The position numbers and the translations under genes were made by a program. Positions 45,227 to 54,346 of a stretch of DNA of 64,000 bases are shown piece after piece. The notes below the pieces were generated by a model that had not been told where the DNA came from, did no database searches, and saw nothing but the letters and a program-made list of their open reading frames with translations. Each line of letters begins with the position of its first letter. Positions within the stretch are counted from its first letter, which is position 1. This DNA comes from Asticcacaulis excentricus CB 48 (GTDB lineage Bacteria; Pseudomonadota; Alphaproteobacteria; Caulobacterales; Caulobacteraceae), in assembly GCF_000175215.2 (NCBI RefSeq), contig NC_014816.1, positions 186,001 to 250,000 on the forward strand, given 5' to 3'.

Positions 45227-46360
45227 ATGGCTATTTCCATAGAACCCTGGCTTAACGCCCTTAAGCCCAAGCCACTGCCGGTGTCGGGGCTGGAGCGGAT
45301 GCGCAGCGGTCTGGGGGCGTGTCTTGGCATCGGTTTCACCGCCCTGATCAGTCTTCTGATCGCCAGGCCGCTCGGCCTGTCCCCGTGGCTGGTGGCCCCA
45401 CTGGGGGCTTCGGCGGTGCTGGTCTTTGCGGTGCCGGCCTCCCCTCTGGCGCAGCCGTGGTCGGTGATTGGCGGCAACACGGTGTCGGCGATCATAGGTC
45501 TGATCTGCGCCCATATGATACCCGATCCGGTGATTGCGGCCTCATTGGCTGTGTCTTTGGCCATTCTCGCCATGTTTGCCACGCGCAGCCTGCACCCGCC
45601 CGGCGGGGCCATGGCCTTGCTGGTCGTACTCACCCATACGACCAACCCGTGGTTCGCGCTGTTCCCGGCCTTCAGCAATTCGCTGCTGCTGGTCAGTGCC
45701 GGGATTGTCTTCAACACCATCACCCGCCGCAACTATCCGCACATCGCCACACCCGCTGCGACGACCGAGGACAACAGCCTCAAGCGCGTCAGCGCCGAAG
45801 ACATCGCTGCCGCCCTAAGCCAGATGGAAACGCTTATCGACATCGCGCCCGATGATCTGGAAAAGCTGCTGACCCTGGCCGAACGCCATGCCTATCAGCG
45901 ACTGATGGACCATATCCGGGCCAGAGACATCATGACACCGAATCCCACTCATGTGGAATTTGGCACGCCGCTGGCCGACACCTGGGCCCTGATTCAGAAA
46001 CACAGGCTAAAACTGCTGCCGGTGACGGACAAGGCGGGGCGGGTCATCGGTGTCATCACCGCGGAGGATATGCTGCGTCAGGCAGGTGGCGCACCTGCCG
46101 ACATGCGTGAAAATCTCAAGGCCCTCGTCAAACGCACCCCGTCGCCCTATTCCTCAAAACCGGAGGTGGCCGGGCAACTGATGTCCGTCGATTTCAAGAG
46201 CGCCGACCACGGGGCGGACGTCGCCACTCTGGTGCCTCTGTTTGCCGATACGGGCCTGCATCATCTGCTGGTGCTGGATGACACCCGGCGGCTGTGCGGC
46301 ATCATCAGTGCGTCAGACCTGATGCGCGCCGTTTATCACGTCCAGAAAGACGCCGCCTGA
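45227..46360 (+). CDS. HPP-family membrane protein with CBS pair
   Basis: A 377-residue protein. The N-terminal HPP domain (about 15-170) has four hydrophobic segments and the motif RSLHPPGGAMALL. It is followed by a cytoplasmic CBS pair (about 225-370: ARDIMTPNPTHVEFGTPL, then HHLLVLDDTRRLCGIISASD). HPP proteins have been linked to nitrite transport in chloroplasts; the bacterial substrate is unknown. It starts 53 bases after the ferredoxin. Confidence 0.9.
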   Translation: MAISIEPWLNALKPKPLPVSGLERMRSGLGACLGIGFTALISLLIARPLGLSPWLVAPLGASAVLVFAVPASPLAQPWSVIGGNTVSAIIGLICAHMIPDPVIAASLAVSLAILAMFATRSLHPPGGAMALLVVLTHTTNPWFALFPAFSNSLLLVSAGIVFNTITRRNYPHIATPAATTEDNSLKRVSAEDIAAALSQMETLIDIAPDDLEKLLTLAERHAYQRLMDHIRARDIMTPNPTHVEFGTPLADTWALIQKHRLKLLPVTDKAGRVIGVITAEDMLRQAGGAPADMRENLKALVKRTPSPYSSKPEVAGQLMSVDFKSADHGADVATLVPLFADTGLHHLLVLDDTRRLCGIISASDLMRAVYHVQKDAA

Positions 46361-46384
46361 AAAACGCCGTAATTTCCGCAGATA

Positions 46385-46397
46385 TGAACATTGTTCA
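46385..46397. promoter_or_regulatory. TGAACA-T-TGTTCA palindrome upstream of creD
   Basis: A perfect 13-base palindrome ends 19 bases before the creD start. It could be an operator for creD. Confidence 0.35.
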
Positions 46398-46416
46398 AGT
46401 TTGACGGAGCGCCATT

Positions 46417-47793
46417 ATGGACGACTTTCCCACCCCGCCCCCCCGGCTGCAGAAGGGCCGATCGAAAGGCACAAAATTCCTTGTCGTCTGCGCGCTAGCG
46501 GTGCTGATGGCTATTCCGGCCCTGCTGGTCTTTGCTCTGTTGATGGAGCGTACCAATCGCGCCGAAGGTGTGGCGCGCGAAATCGGCGACCAGATGGGCG
46601 GCGAACAGGTCTTTCTGGGCCCGGTGATCCAGGTTCCCTATGTCATCCCGACGCGCACCTCTACCGATGAGAAAGGCAATCGCGTTGTGCTGGCGCAGGA
46701 AAGCGGCAACCTGATCGTCTTTCCGCAGACGGGTAAGGCCAGCGCCGCTACCAAGAGCGACGTGCGTTCGCGCTCCATTTTCCGTGTGCCGGTCTATACG
46801 GCAGACCTGAACTTCGACGCGGCTTTCGACCTGAAAGACGTGCAGGCTTCAAGACCCGGCGCGGTGCTGATGTGGGATAAGGCGCAACTGGTCACCGGGG
46901 CCACGGATTCCCGAGGCGCGCGCAAGGACATCGTGGCGCAGATCAACGGCGCATCGGTCATGATGGCCCCCTCCGGACCCGGTGTGACGGGGTTCAGCCC
47001 CGACGGCACCGATTTCGATCTGTTTGCCGCCCCCCTGGCCCTGAGCGATACCGCAACACCGCTCGAGATCAAGGTGGGCATGACCTTCACCGGCACGCGC
47101 AAGCTGGGCGTCCTCGCCTATGGCAAGTCGTCTGAAGCCACCATTACCGGCGACTGGAAATACCCCTCCTTTGGCGGCGGCTTTCTGCCCGCGACGCGCC
47201 AAACCGATGAGACGGCGCGCAAGGGTGGTTTCAGCGCCCAATGGTCGGTGCCGTTTATCGCGCGAGGCCTGCCCGCGGTCATTGACCAGAACCAGATGAT
47301 GACGCTTGGCAAATCGGAACTGTCGGTGACCTTTGTTGAGCCAACCAACCCGTATCAGAGCGTCGGCCGCTCGCTGAAATACGCCTTGCTGTTCGTGGGC
47401 CTCGTCTTCCTGACCTACTTCCTGTTTGAGAGCACCTCGAAGAAGGAACTGCACCCGGCGCAGTATATTCTCGTTGGGTTGGCGCAGATAACCTTCTACC
47501 TGTTGCTGCTGTCCTTTGCTGAGCGCATCGGCTTTGATGCGGCCTTTGTGGTGGCAGCCGGAGCGACCGTGACGCTGATTGCCGGCTATGCGGGGCTGAT
47601 ATTCCACTCACGCTGGCGCTTTATGGCGGCGTTTGCCGTGTTCGGCGCGCTTTATGCTCTGATCTACGTGCTGATGCGCATGGAAGACTATGCGCTTTTG
47701 GTCGGGGCCTGCTCGGCCTTCCTCGTCATCGCCGCAGTGATGGTGCTCACTCGCAATATCAACTGGTACGGCAACCGGATTGAGGAGGCGTAA
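46417..47793 (+). CDS. creD: Inner membrane protein CreD
   Basis: A CreD-family protein of 458 residues. One transmembrane segment near the start (VCALAVLMAIPALLVFALLM) precedes a large periplasmic domain (about 50-310) and five or six C-terminal membrane segments. YALLFVGLVFLTYFLFES and VLTRNINWY are typical. In E. coli creD is induced by the CreBC two-component system; no creBC is visible here. It converges with divL, and a shared hairpin lies between them. Confidence 0.9.
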   Translation: MDDFPTPPPRLQKGRSKGTKFLVVCALAVLMAIPALLVFALLMERTNRAEGVAREIGDQMGGEQVFLGPVIQVPYVIPTRTSTDEKGNRVVLAQESGNLIVFPQTGKASAATKSDVRSRSIFRVPVYTADLNFDAAFDLKDVQASRPGAVLMWDKAQLVTGATDSRGARKDIVAQINGASVMMAPSGPGVTGFSPDGTDFDLFAAPLALSDTATPLEIKVGMTFTGTRKLGVLAYGKSSEATITGDWKYPSFGGGFLPATRQTDETARKGGFSAQWSVPFIARGLPAVIDQNQMMTLGKSELSVTFVEPTNPYQSVGRSLKYALLFVGLVFLTYFLFESTSKKELHPAQYILVGLAQITFYLLLLSFAERIGFDAAFVVAAGATVTLIAGYAGLIFHSRWRFMAAFAVFGALYALIYVLMRMEDYALLVGACSAFLVIAAVMVLTRNINWYGNRIEEA

Positions 47794-47801
47794 GATTCAT
47801 G

Positions 47802-47832
47802 GTGCCTCCCTGATTTAAGGGGAGGCACTTTT
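47802..47832. terminator. Bidirectional terminator between creD and divL
   Basis: GTGCCTCCC pairs with GGGAGGCAC around a 9-base loop, then TTTTC on the plus strand. It lies between converging genes and shares the CCTCCC/GGGGAGG core with the hairpin at 28161-28189. Confidence 0.8.
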
Positions 47833-47835
47833 CAA

Positions 47836-50409
47836 TCACGCCATGCCCAAGATGCGACGGGCCTGTGCCAACGTCTCAGCCGTTAGGTTCAAAGGATTTG
47901 GCTCTTCGACTGGGGTCTCCGGCGCAATTTCCGGCTCCGCGTCTACCGCAGTAATGACCGGGGTCGCAGGGATTTCAGACAAGGGTGCTGGGGTGGCCAC
48001 AGCCACCGGGGCGATGTCAGAGGCAGGTGAGGGCGTCTGTATTATCGGTGCCTTCAGCTCGCTGCTCTCAAAACCGACGCCCATCTGGTGTGGCAGGTGC
48101 AGGGCGAAGGTGGCACCGCTTTGTGGCTCGGACTCCAGCGTGATCCAGCCGTCGTGCAGCTCGACCAACGCCTTGACCAGCGCCAGCCCCAGACCCGGCC
48201 CGCCGCGTTCGCGCCCGACAAAGCGGTCGAAGATGTGCGCCTGCGTATGGTAGGGGATGCCGCGGCCCGTGTAGCCGATCTCCAGCGTGAGCGTGTCGCC
48301 TTCCTTTCGGCTGCGAATGGTGATCTGGCCTTCCTGTGCGGCGTTGCGCAGAGCGTAGTCCAGCAGATGATCCAGCACCTGCCCCAGACGTTGCTGATCG
48401 GCGCGGATCAGGGCGCGGGTGTCGAGCCCCACATAGTCGAAGCGGATGCCCTTGGCGCTGAGCGTGTCGGCCTGACGGCCCAGTGCGGCGGCCACGGTCC
48501 GCGACAGATTGAAATCCGACGGCGACAACGACATTTCACCGGCGTCGATCTGTGCCATGTCAAGCACGTCGTCGATGGAGCGCGCCAGTTCCTGCGACGC
48601 GGCCTGAATGGCATTGAGGAAGCCCCGGCGCCGGATTTCGGCGGGGTCGGCCTCGGCGGCATTGGCCTGCCGTTGCAAAAGGTCAGCATAGCCGACAATG
48701 GTGGTCAGGGGCGTGCGCAGCTCATAGGAGACATTGGCGACGAAATCGCGCTTCAGGCGCACCGACTCGGTCAGGGCCACATCGCGTTGTTCGATGGCTT
48801 CTTCCAACGCGCGGCGGTCGGTAATGTCGCTGAATGCCACCAAAGTCGCCCCGTCGGGCAGGGGCTGGGTCCGCCATTGCGCCAGACGCCCGTCGGAGGT
48901 GCGCACTTCACCCAGCTGCGGCGCACGGGCCAAGGGATCGATATCGGTGACGCGCGCTTTCAGTTCGGCCCAGAAGCCGCGATCGTGCACCAGCGGCAGG
49001 CACAGGGCCGTCAACTGCCCGAAGTCGGAATTGACCGCCAAGTCGTCGGGCGACAGGTTCCAGAAAGCATCAAACGCAGCATTGCGCAGCCGCAGGCGAC
49101 CATCGGAGCCAAACACCGACACGGCATCGGTGAGCTGATCGAGAGTGGCACGCTGCACCTGAATCAACGAATTGAATTGCGCCTTGAGCGTCAGTTCGCC
49201 GGTCTTGTCCGAGAACAGCAGCAACAATCCGCCCAACGGGTGCGGCTGACGCACGACACGCAGAGATCGACCATTAGGCAGCGACCACATCTCGTCCGGC
49301 GCGGCCTCGCTCAGGCCATAGAATTCAAGCTCCTGTGCCTTCCACGTCACAAAGTCCGAGGTCTCGGGCAGCTTGCGCTTTTGCCGCAGACGGTCGAGCA
49401 GTTCGCCGTGCGTTGGGCGCTCGGCCAGCCAGGCCGGCTCCAGATCCCACAGGATTTCAAAAGCGCGGTTATGGAAGGTCAGACGCTTTTCCGGGCCGAA
49501 TATGGCCACCGCGTCTTCGAGGTGATCCAGCGTATCGTCGTGCGCCTTGGCGTGGCGTTTGAGCGCCTCACGGCTTTCCTCGGATTCGGTGACATCCAAC
49601 GCGTAGGCGCAGACATAGGCGTCGCCCAGAGGCTCGGCCACCACCTGAAAAGCACGGCGCTGGCCGTGGATAGTCAGCCAGCGGAAACCCTCGCGTCGCA
49701 CGTGCTGCTCGGCGGCTTCGACTACCAGCGCCTCGGCAGAACGGTCGAGCCCCAGCTGTTCGCTTCGCGCCTGCTCGACATTTTGGGCATCGACCGCCTT
49801 CAGCCAGGCGGCATTGGCCCACACCAGTTGCCCGTCACGCACCACCCAACAGGGGGCGGGGATCAGGTCGGCCATGCGGGCGAACGGGCCGGACGACAAG
49901 GAGGTGTGCTCGCTGGCAATCGCCAGTCGCACCCACGCCGTCGCGCCTGTGGCCCGCCCTTCGACCAGCAGGGTCAGCCCGGACGTCTTGCTCCCCATCA
50001 GGCTGCGCGGGGCTTCGGTAAACACTTCAAACCGGCAGGGCTGACCTTCGGCGATCAGACGTTTCAACGCCTCGGCGGCTTCCTTGGATGACCCGGCCAG
50101 TCCTTCGATGACGCGCGGCGCGACCTCTTCGGAAAAGGGAATCCGGAAAGCGTCGGCGATGGTTTTCAGCGTTTCATCGCCCCATACAAGGCGCACTGTC
50201 TCGCCTTCGATGGCGACAAAGGCTTCATCAAAGGCCAGCGTGGCGGCGTCCAGTTCCCCTAGAACCGTATGCTGTACGTCAAGGCGGGATTTGTAGCCTT
50301 CGCTGAGCTTCGTCAGCCGTGCTCGAAGGCGCCAGGCCAGAACCGTGGTCGAAAAGGCCAGCGCAGTCGCGCCGGCAGCGGCGGCAAAGGCAATGGTGGC
50401 AACGGTCAT
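47836..50409 (-). CDS. divL: DivL-type PAS sensor kinase with Tyr in place of the phospho-acceptor His
   Basis: A membrane-anchored kinase-like protein of the Caulobacter cell-cycle network. It has one N-terminal hydrophobic segment (about 5-28), several PAS domains (about 160-525), a HisKA-like dimerisation domain and a HATPase-like domain. The expected H-box reads NVSYELRTPLT with Tyr562, the DivL hallmark. The ATP-lid region is degenerate: the usual DxGxG reads GYTGRG, and the N-box lacks its Asn (DHLLDYALRNA). DivL in Caulobacter acts through DivK and CckA rather than as a normal kinase. The length is 857 residues versus about 769 in C. crescentus; a C-terminal Pro/Glu-rich extension accounts for part of it. 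The orthology call rests on the Tyr and the domain order. Confidence 0.85.
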   Translation of the reverse strand: MTVATIAFAAAAGATALAFSTTVLAWRLRARLTKLSEGYKSRLDVQHTVLGELDAATLAFDEAFVAIEGETVRLVWGDETLKTIADAFRIPFSEEVAPRVIEGLAGSSKEAAEALKRLIAEGQPCRFEVFTEAPRSLMGSKTSGLTLLVEGRATGATAWVRLAIASEHTSLSSGPFARMADLIPAPCWVVRDGQLVWANAAWLKAVDAQNVEQARSEQLGLDRSAEALVVEAAEQHVRREGFRWLTIHGQRRAFQVVAEPLGDAYVCAYALDVTESEESREALKRHAKAHDDTLDHLEDAVAIFGPEKRLTFHNRAFEILWDLEPAWLAERPTHGELLDRLRQKRKLPETSDFVTWKAQELEFYGLSEAAPDEMWSLPNGRSLRVVRQPHPLGGLLLLFSDKTGELTLKAQFNSLIQVQRATLDQLTDAVSVFGSDGRLRLRNAAFDAFWNLSPDDLAVNSDFGQLTALCLPLVHDRGFWAELKARVTDIDPLARAPQLGEVRTSDGRLAQWRTQPLPDGATLVAFSDITDRRALEEAIEQRDVALTESVRLKRDFVANVSYELRTPLTTIVGYADLLQRQANAAEADPAEIRRRGFLNAIQAASQELARSIDDVLDMAQIDAGEMSLSPSDFNLSRTVAAALGRQADTLSAKGIRFDYVGLDTRALIRADQQRLGQVLDHLLDYALRNAAQEGQITIRSRKEGDTLTLEIGYTGRGIPYHTQAHIFDRFVGRERGGPGLGLALVKALVELHDGWITLESEPQSGATFALHLPHQMGVGFESSELKAPIIQTPSPASDIAPVAVATPAPLSEIPATPVITAVDAEPEIAPETPVEEPNPLNLTAETLAQARRILGMA

Positions 50410-50490
50410 GCGGCGGCCCGGATCGAATCACTTAAAGGCCCATACTAATGCAAAGCGATTCGCCTCCCAAATGAATATGGCAACTCGGAG

Positions 50491-51153
50491 TCAAGTAAGG
50501 TTTAGAGTCCGCGCATAGATATAGGAGGCAATGACCACGATCAGAGCCGAGCCGATCCCAGCGCTCAGAAACACCCAATGCAGATAAAGGGTTGGCACCA
50601 TCAGCGCCGCGCCCAGCATGATCACGCCTGCCATCATCATCACCGGTCCGGCCAGTCGATGCGTCTTGTGCCACACCCGCTCGTCTGAAAGGGTCCACGG
50701 CGTGCGCACCCCCACCAGATAGTTATGCTGCGCCTTCGGCATGAAATTGCCAATCAGGATGAACAGCAGGCCCGGTCCCAGCAGCAGGGGTTGCACGGAC
50801 AAGGCCCAGCCGAGCGCGTGGCCGACGACGAACAGATGTCCAAACGCCAGAAACACCACGGTGCCGATCCAGCTTACGGCATAGACCGAAGCCGATCGTT
50901 CCAGCTTGCCCGTTTTGGGCTGCATATAGGGCAAAGCCCACATGAGCAGCGTAATAGCGGCCAGTATCAGGGGCATGACCATCAGAGCCTGATCGCGCGG
51001 CATAAAACCGTTAGCGGTCCCCGAAAGGTCGAAATGTGTGCCCACTAGACCCTCCGGAATCTGCGGCCGCGCCCACAGGCTCAGGCCCGTTGTGACGGCG
51101 ATCATCAGCAGGCTGAACAGTTTGGAAACCGGCCATTTTGCGTCTTTTGTCAT
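50491..51153 (-). CDS. SdpI-type membrane protein
   Basis: A 220-residue membrane protein with about six hydrophobic segments and the SdpI/DUF1648-like pattern (LWARPQIPEGLVGTHFDLSG, NFMPKAQHNYLVGVRTPWTL). In B. subtilis SdpI gives immunity to the SdpC killing factor and signals to SdpR. It overlaps the sdpR-like gene by 4 bases (ATGA). No sdpC-type toxin gene is seen. Confidence 0.88.
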   Translation of the reverse strand: MTKDAKWPVSKLFSLLMIAVTTGLSLWARPQIPEGLVGTHFDLSGTANGFMPRDQALMVMPLILAAITLLMWALPYMQPKTGKLERSASVYAVSWIGTVVFLAFGHLFVVGHALGWALSVQPLLLGPGLLFILIGNFMPKAQHNYLVGVRTPWTLSDERVWHKTHRLAGPVMMMAGVIMLGAALMVPTLYLHWVFLSAGIGSALIVVIASYIYARTLNLT

Positions 51154-51455
51154 GCCCTGTCTTCCGCGGCGCGCGGGCGAGGCGCCGGCGCGTCTTGCCC
51201 TATGCGAAAGGCGCTCATCAGCGACATCACCGCCTCTTCGAGCACCGACAGGTTGAGACGGTAGATCAGGGTCGTGCCTTGCCGTGTTACATCGACCAGC
51301 CCCGCGGCTTTCAGCGTTGCCAGATGCCCCGACAGGGTGGGTTTGGACACGCTTACCCGCTCGGCAATCTCGCCGGCGCTCATCTCGCGTTCGCGCAGCA
51401 TTTCAAGAATGTGCCGCCGCGTCGGGTCGCTCAGGGATTTATAGACTTCCGACAT
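51150..51455 (-). CDS. ArsR/SmtB-family regulator (SdpR-like)
   Basis: A winged-helix repressor with MSEVYKSLSDPTRRHILEML and the recognition helix VSKPTLSGHLATLK. No metal-binding cysteine pair is visible. The length is 101 residues from the ATG at 51455; a longer frame (to 51491) would place the start inside the operator-like repeat, so the shorter start is favoured. In B. subtilis SdpR represses sdpRI until SdpI is engaged. Confidence 0.9.
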   Translation of the reverse strand: MSEVYKSLSDPTRRHILEMLREREMSAGEIAERVSVSKPTLSGHLATLKAAGLVDVTRQGTTLIYRLNLSVLEEAVMSLMSAFRIGQDAPAPRPRAAEDRA

Positions 51456-51467
51456 AGACGCCTCTTG

Positions 51468-51492
51468 TTTGGCTATTTTGTTAAATGCCAAA
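51468..51492. promoter_or_regulatory. Operator candidate of the sdpR-sdpI pair
   Basis: The inverted repeat TTTGGC-N13-GCCAAA sits 13-37 bases upstream of the sdpR-like ATG and includes AT-rich sequence suitable for a -10. This fits autorepression by the SdpR-like protein. Confidence 0.5.
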
Positions 51493-51592
51493 TTACAAGG
51501 GCGCTGTCAAATACACCCTAATCTCATCGCTGTGTATTCTTTTTGTTCCGGTCAGGCTTTTGTTAAGGGGCGCGAACCTATAGAATGGCCTC

Positions 51593-52162
51593 ATGCCCGC
51601 TACTGCCTATCCCATCGCGCACAACGCGCTCGACGTCGTCCTCAACTGGAGTGGGGGCGGGCTGGCTTTCGCCGAGCGCGAACGGGCGGCGAGGGAGGGC
51701 TGCGGCAAAGACGTGACCTTTGTGCGCGAAACGCTCGATCCGGGCTTTCCCAGCGAGGAGGCGGCTAGGGCGCAGTATGAAACCCTGCTGACGCAGCCGT
51801 TTGCGACCCTGATCTGCACCTTTGAACGGGTACAAAAGCCGCGCCGGGTTGAGCCACTGATGCGCGATGGCCGTCGCTGGCCCAAGCCCGAAGCGGCTCC
51901 CGTGGCGCAATGGAAGCTGTGCGTCAGCTACTGGAAAATCGGGACGGTGCGCCCTGCGCCCAAACCCTCATCGGCCATTACCCCGCACCTTCAGGCGCGC
52001 GCGGTGCGCAAAAAGGCGCTGGATGTGCCGCTGACGCCGGAAGAGGTTCAGGCTCTGGCCCATGCGCCGCTGATGGCCTATCGCCCGCAAAAGGCGCTGG
52101 ACATGGGCCTGTTCGAATTCGTGCTGCCGGAAAACCCCGATATCATTATCGCGGACGAGTAG
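51593..52162 (+). CDS. Protein of unknown function
   Basis: A 189-residue soluble protein without signal or membrane segments and no family I recognise. It is Ala/Arg/Pro-rich, with DVTFVRETLDPGFPSEEAAR, FERVQKPRRVEPLMRDGRRW and a C-terminal PLTPEEVQALAHAPLMAYRP followed by an acidic end. Codon use fits the genome. It is divergent from sdpR and convergent with actR. Confidence 0.65.
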   Translation: MPATAYPIAHNALDVVLNWSGGGLAFAERERAAREGCGKDVTFVRETLDPGFPSEEAARAQYETLLTQPFATLICTFERVQKPRRVEPLMRDGRRWPKPEAAPVAQWKLCVSYWKIGTVRPAPKPSSAITPHLQARAVRKKALDVPLTPEEVQALAHAPLMAYRPQKALDMGLFEFVLPENPDIIIADE

Positions 52163-52205
52163 CCCAACCCCGAGGCGGTAGTCTTTGCCCCTCCGTGCGC
52201 CTCGT

Positions 52206-52775
52206 CTACTTCGGCGCCTTTTTGGCCAGAATGCGCTGTAACGTCCGCCGGTGCATGTTCAGGCGGCGCGCCGTTTCCGAGACATTCTGATTACATAGCG
52301 CATAGACGCGCTGAATATGCTCCCAGCGCACGCGGTCGGCCGACATGGGGTTTTCGGGCGGGGCCGGGGCGTGGTCTTCGACCGCCAGCAGCGCTTTGAC
52401 AACGTCATCGGCATCGGCGGGTTTCGACAGGTAATCCACCGCGCCAGACTTCACCGCGGCGACCGCAGTGGCGATATTGCCGTAACCGGTCAGCATAATG
52501 GCGCGGGCATCGGGGCGTTTGGCGTGAAGCGCTTCAACGGCCTTAAGTCCATTGCCGTCTTCCAGGCGCATATCCATCACGCCGAAAGCCGGCGGACTGG
52601 CCTCAATAACTTTCAAGGCTTCGGCCACGCTTTCGACCGCGGTGACGCTGAAGCCTCGCGACTCCAGGGCGCGCGCCAGACGCTGACGAAACGGCGCATC
52701 GTCGTCAAGCAGCAGCAGGGTGCGGTCGGTCAGTGTGGCAATCTTCTGCTCGATGGCGGTTTTCACATCATCCAT
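52206..52775 (-). CDS. actR: ActR/RegA-type response regulator
   Basis: The output partner of ActS. The receiver domain (LLLLDDDAPFRQRLARAL, then MDMRLEDGNGL with the phospho-acceptor Asp, then MLTGYGNIATA and YLSKPAD) is followed by a Fis-type HTH (RVYALCNQNVSETARRLNMH then RRTLQRILAKKAPK), both nearly invariant in the family. It controls redox genes (photosynthesis, nitrogen and carbon metabolism, cytochromes) in alphaproteobacteria. The length is 189 residues. It starts 22 bases after the actS stop on the same strand. Confidence 0.94.
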   Translation of the reverse strand: MDDVKTAIEQKIATLTDRTLLLLDDDAPFRQRLARALESRGFSVTAVESVAEALKVIEASPPAFGVMDMRLEDGNGLKAVEALHAKRPDARAIMLTGYGNIATAVAAVKSGAVDYLSKPADADDVVKALLAVEDHAPAPPENPMSADRVRWEHIQRVYALCNQNVSETARRLNMHRRTLQRILAKKAPK

Positions 52776-52797
52776 GACAAGCTCCTTATTCTACGGG

Positions 52798-54240
52798 TTA
52801 ATCTCTGGATAGCGGTGCGATGTCACCGCCAAAATCTCTGGATACGATCACATCTATCTGTTCGCGCCGCCAAAGGGCGCGCACATAAGCGCCGCCGGTA
52901 TCGCGATTGCCGTAGGTGACGCTGGCCCCCGTATGCTCCAGCAGGGTCTTGGCAATAAAGAAGCCCAGACCCATGCCGCCGTGCATAGATGTCTCCGGCC
53001 GCGCGTCGTGGCCGCGCGTCGAAATATAGGGGTCACCGACGCGCGACAGGATTTCCGGCGCAAAGCCAGGCCCATCATCTTCGATCGACAGGGTGACATA
53101 GGCCTTGCGGATACGCACACGGACCCAGACAGCGGTGCGCGCAAAATCCACGGCGTTCTCGACAAAGGCCCCCAAAGCGTGCAGCCATTCCGGGCGGCGC
53201 TTGATCGACACATACTGGCCGGGGTCTTCGCCATCGGGCACTTCGTCCATACTGATTTCGATATGGATGGCCTTGCCCTCGTTGCGGAAGGGCTGCACCG
53301 CCTCTTCGAAAAACACACGCAGCGGCATCTGGTCGTGGACCTGATCGCGGGTTTCCGGCCGGCGGGCGAGGTTTTTGAGGATGTCACGGCAGCGCTGGCT
53401 TTGTGAGACCAGCAGTTCAGCGTCTTCGTAGAGCGCCGTGCCGGGTTTCAGGCTGCGCAGCATTTCGCGCGCCACCACCTGAATGGTGCCTAACGGTGTG
53501 CCCAGTTCATGCGCCGCCGCCGCCGCCAGTCCGCCCAACGCCGACAGGCGATGTTCCTTTTCCAGAACGGCCTGCGTGGCCGCCAGGGCCTGCGCCATGC
53601 GTTTAGACTCCAGCGCCGCCTGCCACGTATAGCCCGCCGTGAAGACGATACCGATGATAACGGCCGCCAGAAAGCCCAGACGGTAGATTTGCGGCAGGTG
53701 AAACGCCTGTCCTTCGGGCCACGGCAGGGGCAGCGACCAAAAAGCCATGGCGCAGGTGGCCAGCACGGCCACCGCCACTACGCCGAAGCCGTAGCGTGTC
53801 GGTAGGTTGGCCGCGGCCACGGTCGCCGGGGCAATCAGCATCAGGCAGAAGGGGTTCTCGAGCCCGCCCGTTACGGCCAGAAGCGCTGCCAGTTGCACGC
53901 AGTCAAAGCTCAGTTGCAGGGCCGCGTCCCAGTCGTCGAGACGCTGCCGACGGTCATTGAACGTCAAAAGCAGGTTGAGCCATAGGCTGGCGGCGATCAT
54001 GGCCAGACAGGGCCACAGGTTCAGTTCATGACCAAAGCCCAGCGACACCACGCCAATCATCACGCTCTGGCCCAATATGGCCAGCCAGCGCAGACCGACC
54101 AGCGTGCGCAGCCTCAAGCCATCGGCCCCGTGCGACAAGGGTACAGGTGAAAAGTCGGCCCAGGAAAAGGGCGTGCGATCTTTTGCCGCAGCCGGGGGCG
54201 CGGTGAAGGACGACAGGAAGCTGATAATCCGTTGGCGCAC
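52798..54240 (-). CDS. actS: ActS/RegB-type redox sensor histidine kinase
   Basis: A six-helix membrane sensor (about residues 45-220) with the conserved GGLENPF quinone-binding motif and the H-box AAAHELGTPLGTI (phospho-acceptor His244). The redox-active cysteine appears as Cys284 in SQRCRDIL, matching Cys265 of RegB. The HATPase domain includes GPGFAPEIL and GMGLGFFIAKTLLEH. The length is 480 residues. It is divergent from the SCO gene, as in the regB-senC/prrC-regA loci of Rhodobacter. Confidence 0.94.
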   Translation of the reverse strand: MRQRIISFLSSFTAPPAAAKDRTPFSWADFSPVPLSHGADGLRLRTLVGLRWLAILGQSVMIGVVSLGFGHELNLWPCLAMIAASLWLNLLLTFNDRRQRLDDWDAALQLSFDCVQLAALLAVTGGLENPFCLMLIAPATVAAANLPTRYGFGVVAVAVLATCAMAFWSLPLPWPEGQAFHLPQIYRLGFLAAVIIGIVFTAGYTWQAALESKRMAQALAATQAVLEKEHRLSALGGLAAAAAHELGTPLGTIQVVAREMLRSLKPGTALYEDAELLVSQSQRCRDILKNLARRPETRDQVHDQMPLRVFFEEAVQPFRNEGKAIHIEISMDEVPDGEDPGQYVSIKRRPEWLHALGAFVENAVDFARTAVWVRVRIRKAYVTLSIEDDGPGFAPEILSRVGDPYISTRGHDARPETSMHGGMGLGFFIAKTLLEHTGASVTYGNRDTGGAYVRALWRREQIDVIVSRDFGGDIAPLSRD

Positions 54241-54346
54241 GTTGCGGGTTCGCCTATAGAACTTGCGGGTGTGGCCCCTTTATGCGCCTTTGTGCCGCAT
54301 GACCATGTGACACATTTGCGCATCTGAGACTAAGGATAGGCATAGG

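Noticed and set aside
48088..50091. Long plus-strand ORF opposite divL
   Set aside because: Its Gln/Gly/Arg-rich translation has no family character, whereas the minus strand encodes a complete PAS/kinase protein.
54241..54346. ActR/RegA binding site between actS and the SCO gene
   Set aside because: A partial match to the degenerate consensus was seen but with four mismatches at fixed positions.
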